In this document: piece by piece, positions 19,101 to 20,717 of the stretch
Layout: each line of letters opens with the position of its first letter
Numbering within the stretch: the stretch's first letter is position 1
Source: Ettlia oleoabundans
Taxonomy: Eukaryota > Chlorophyta > Chlorophyceae > Chlamydomonadales
DNA: 20,717 nt
Direction of reading: 5' to 3'
Assembly (NCBI GenBank): GCA_019693395.1
Contig: JAAMXP010004369.1
Span: 1 to 20,717 of the forward strand
Notes under the pieces: model-generated
Seen by the model: only the letters and a program-made list of their open reading frames with translations
The model's database searches: none
Told to the model about the DNA's origin: nothing
Position numbers and translations under genes: made by a program

Positions 19101-20656
19101 CCGTGTGCTGCAGGGTGTGGCCGGGCGGTCTGAACATGGCTCGCACTATTGGAGACGCAGAGGCGGGGGCGGTGGTGACAGCAGAGCCAGAGGTGGGCCA
19201 GTGCTTGGCCAGCTGGGTGTGGGTCGATTGATTGGTCAGGCTGGCAACGATGTGGAGTAACAGGGCTGCCTCTGTGTTGGTGTGAAATATTTCCTTCTGT
19301 CGCTCAAAGGTTTCTTTGGGGTGAAGTGCCACAACGTCAAAGTATCTTCTCCTAGCCACTACCATGCACCCTCACAATCCCTTCGCCTCGCTCATCCTCC
19401 ATACCATCTCCTTCTCTCATCCGCCTGCTACCTGCCCTGTTGCCTTTCACGCTTTCCCCCATTTTTGCAGGTCTGCCAGGTCACAATCCCGTTCTCGGGC
19501 GCCCGCCTGCTCATGGGCAGCGACGGGCTGTGGGACGCCATCCACCCCAAGACCGCCGCCCACCACTGCCGCGACATGACGGCCGCGGAGGCGGCGCACA
19601 AGCTGCTGGCTCTTGCCATCAGAGCGGATCGCCTCAAGGATGATGTCACGGGTGGGTGGCTGGCTGGGTGGCTGGGCAGGCAGCGGCTGTATCGGTAGAA
19701 GTGCTGGATACCTTCATCTTCATGGATGGGCGCGTGGTTGGTTGTGCTGGTGGGTGCTCAAAAATGCATGGGTGGATGAACTCACATCTCTCCATATGCA
19801 TCTTGCCATTTGTAGCAAAATCGGTTTCAAGTCACTGAAAAACTGCAGCGCTCCACCTCGCCAGCCCAGCCCACTCGCCCACGACCAGTTCTTACCACGC
19901 CTAGCCTTAACCTTTCCTGCCCCACTGTCGCCCCTTGCTGCTCCCCTTCTCGCAGTGGTGGTGGTGGACTTCCTGCCCAGCTCCGAGGCACGCCTGCCCC
20001 CTGGATTTGCCCTGCACCGCGCCCAGGCTGCCGCCTCCGGCAAGAAGGGCGGTGGCAGCGGCAGCGAGGTGGCGCACCTGGCTCATGTGTGGCACCCTGT
20101 GAGGGAATCACACGACTGGCTCAAGGCCGGGGCAGAACGTGAGTCGGCTGCTTGCCTACCTGCCTGCCTGCCTGCCTGTCTGCCTGCCTGCCTGCCTGCC
20201 TGCCTGCTTGCCTTGCACAGACCTGCCTTCCTTGCCCCACCCCACAGTGCAATGCCCTGCCTGAAAAGGTGCAGAGCCCTGCCTGATCCCACAGTTGCAG
20301 CACGCAGCAGTGGTTGGAGCACTGCTTGCCTTGGTGTTCTTCGGGACCCTGCTCAACTTCCACCCTGCTTGTGTCCCGTTGGTGCAGGTCGGCATCAGGT
20401 GCTTGCTGAGCAGCGTGAACGTGAGGAGGAGGAGGAGGCTCGTGCTGAGAGGGAGCAGCAGCGCAAGCAGGAGGCGTTTGAGGTGTTGCTGAAGAAAGCG
20501 GCACGCAGCGGGGCCACCGCAGGTGGACGCGGGAGGGGTGTGGGAGGGCACCCACCGAAGGTGTCTGCGGGCAGGGATGATGAAGGAGTGATAGCTCTGC
20601 ACACTGCAACTGGAGTCCATGAATTCGGTTGGGGTGCGGGCAGCCACAACAGTTAG
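15518..20656 (+). CDS. PP2C-family protein Ser/Thr phosphatase with N-terminal PB1-like domain
   Basis: Metal-dependent protein phosphatase. Exons 15518-15600, 15717-15829, 16078-16948, 17255-17367, 17609-17736, 17980-18063, 18259-18423, 18708-18820, 19114-19192, 19471-19651, 19956-20138 and 20388-20656 join in phase to 793 aa. Residues 1-95 look like a beta-grasp (PB1/ubiquitin-type) fold. About 96-345 are low-complexity Ala/Glu/Gln sequence with 12 lysines at 250-261. The catalytic domain (about 346-655) has FGVFDGHGG (D405), GGTTATL (485), VANVGDS (502), RVWPGGLNMARTIGD (557), LLMGSDGLWD (D601) and DDVTVVVVDF (D641), so the metal-binding aspartates are present. Residues 709-745 are a Glu/Arg-rich coiled coil. 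The catalytic domain resembles the plant group of Arabidopsis At1g47380, which shares the WPGG-(L)-R-x-IGD spacing. The first two exons are less certain, and the last exon could end differently beyond 20,520. Confidence 0.88.
16629..16664 (+). repeat. Twelve-codon lysine tract in PP2C exon 3
   Basis: Twelve consecutive AAA/AAG codons encode 12 lysines (residues 250-261) between Ala/Glu-rich segments. It could act as a basic nuclear-localisation or nucleic-acid/lipid-binding patch, or slow the ribosome. Function is inference. Confidence 0.85.
17398..17427 (+). repeat. Short GCAG/GACAG-type tandem repeat in PP2C intron 4
   Basis: GGCAGGCAGGCAGACAGGCAGGCA-type tetranucleotide repeat within intron 17368-17608, complementary in type to the (TGCC)n tract of intron 11. 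Confidence 0.75.
18611..18722 (+). repeat. Duplicated 3' splice-site/exon-start sequence in PP2C intron 7
   Basis: TGCCTGCC-(N)-CAGATCAGCGGCAA occurs twice, with CAG|ATC at 18627 and again at the true exon start 18708, 81 bases apart. The downstream copy continues into the conserved exon (NHRLEDN). The upstream copy runs into a stop after six codons (TGA at 18645-18647). Both have an acceptable pyrimidine-containing upstream stretch. Confidence 0.75.
18821..19113 (+). other. GC-AG intron in PP2C gene
   Basis: Donor ATCAG|GCAAGC, acceptor CTGCAG|GGTGTGG, phase 2, 293 bases. Splicing here joins GPI-R-VWPGGL, which matches the family motif GPxRxWPGGL. No GT nearby gives that product. Confidence 0.8.
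20154..20212 (+). repeat. (TGCC)n tetranucleotide microsatellite
   Basis: About 14 near-perfect TGCC units with one TGTC and one TGCT variant, inside intron 11 of the PP2C gene. It also supplies pyrimidine-rich sequence to that intron. Confidence 0.9.
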
Positions 20657-20717
20657 ACGGCACAGTTTTGGGGATATGGCACTGAGGCATGTACGAGCCG
20701 CTTGCCATGCGCCGCCC

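Noticed and set aside
19613..20656. Plus-strand open frame of 347 codons as one exon
   Set aside because: It reads through introns 10 and 11, including the TGCC microsatellite; only 20388-20656 and the split exons match the PP2C reading.
1..20717. Search for tRNA/rRNA genes, CRISPR arrays, transposons or viral genes
   Set aside because: No cloverleaf, rRNA core, regular spacer-repeat array, transposase or viral replication motif was seen by eye; a tRNAscan or repeat-library search would be needed to be certain.

Overview
This window looks like nuclear DNA from a green alga (Chlorophyta). Every gene I could reconstruct is broken by many introns of about 60-370 bases, most with a GT(G/A)(A/G/C)G(T/C) donor and a CAG acceptor. 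Three encoded proteins belong to families found across eukaryotes. A TGTAA element, the usual chlorophyte polyadenylation signal, lies shortly after one of the stop codons. I saw no rRNA, tRNA, CRISPR array, insertion sequence or bacterial-type operon.

Layout. (1) About 1-7,700, minus strand: a large gene for a repeat-rich, probably secreted or cell-surface protein. Its 3' end runs off the left edge. The C-terminal part visible here is an array of fibronectin type III-like (FN3-like) modules, each encoded by two alternating phase-0 exons. Upstream of it lie diverged copies of a second repeat that I do not recognise. Fourteen consecutive exons (182-5309) join in consistent phase; the region above 5.3 kb is only partly resolved. 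(2) About 7,700-8,358: divergent intergenic region with a 29-codon upstream ORF. (3) 8,359-9,832, plus strand: tRNA 2'-phosphotransferase (TPT1/KptA), 5 exons, 194 aa, with all four catalytic residues. (4) 9,833-10,775: tail-to-tail intergenic and 3' UTR region. (5) 10,776-15,200, minus strand: an ADCK2-type ABC1/UbiB atypical kinase, 11 exons, 667 aa. (6) 15,201-15,517: short divergent intergenic region. (7) 15,518-20,656, plus strand: a PP2C-family protein phosphatase, 12 exons, 793 aa. It carries an N-terminal domain that looks like a PB1/ubiquitin-type beta-grasp fold, a long low-complexity linker with 12 consecutive lysines, and a charged C-terminal coiled coil.

The genes form two head-to-head pairs (surface protein/TPT1 and ADCK2/PP2C) and one tail-to-tail pair (TPT1/ADCK2). 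They do not form a functional cluster: tRNA splicing repair, an organellar ubiquinone-type kinase, a signalling phosphatase and a surface protein sit next to each other as ordinary nuclear genes. The points most worth a second look are the exon-encoded FN3-like array with an unrecognised partner repeat, the PB1-like/PP2C fusion, a duplicated decoy 3' splice site inside the phosphatase gene, and the use of GC-AG introns in three of the four genes.
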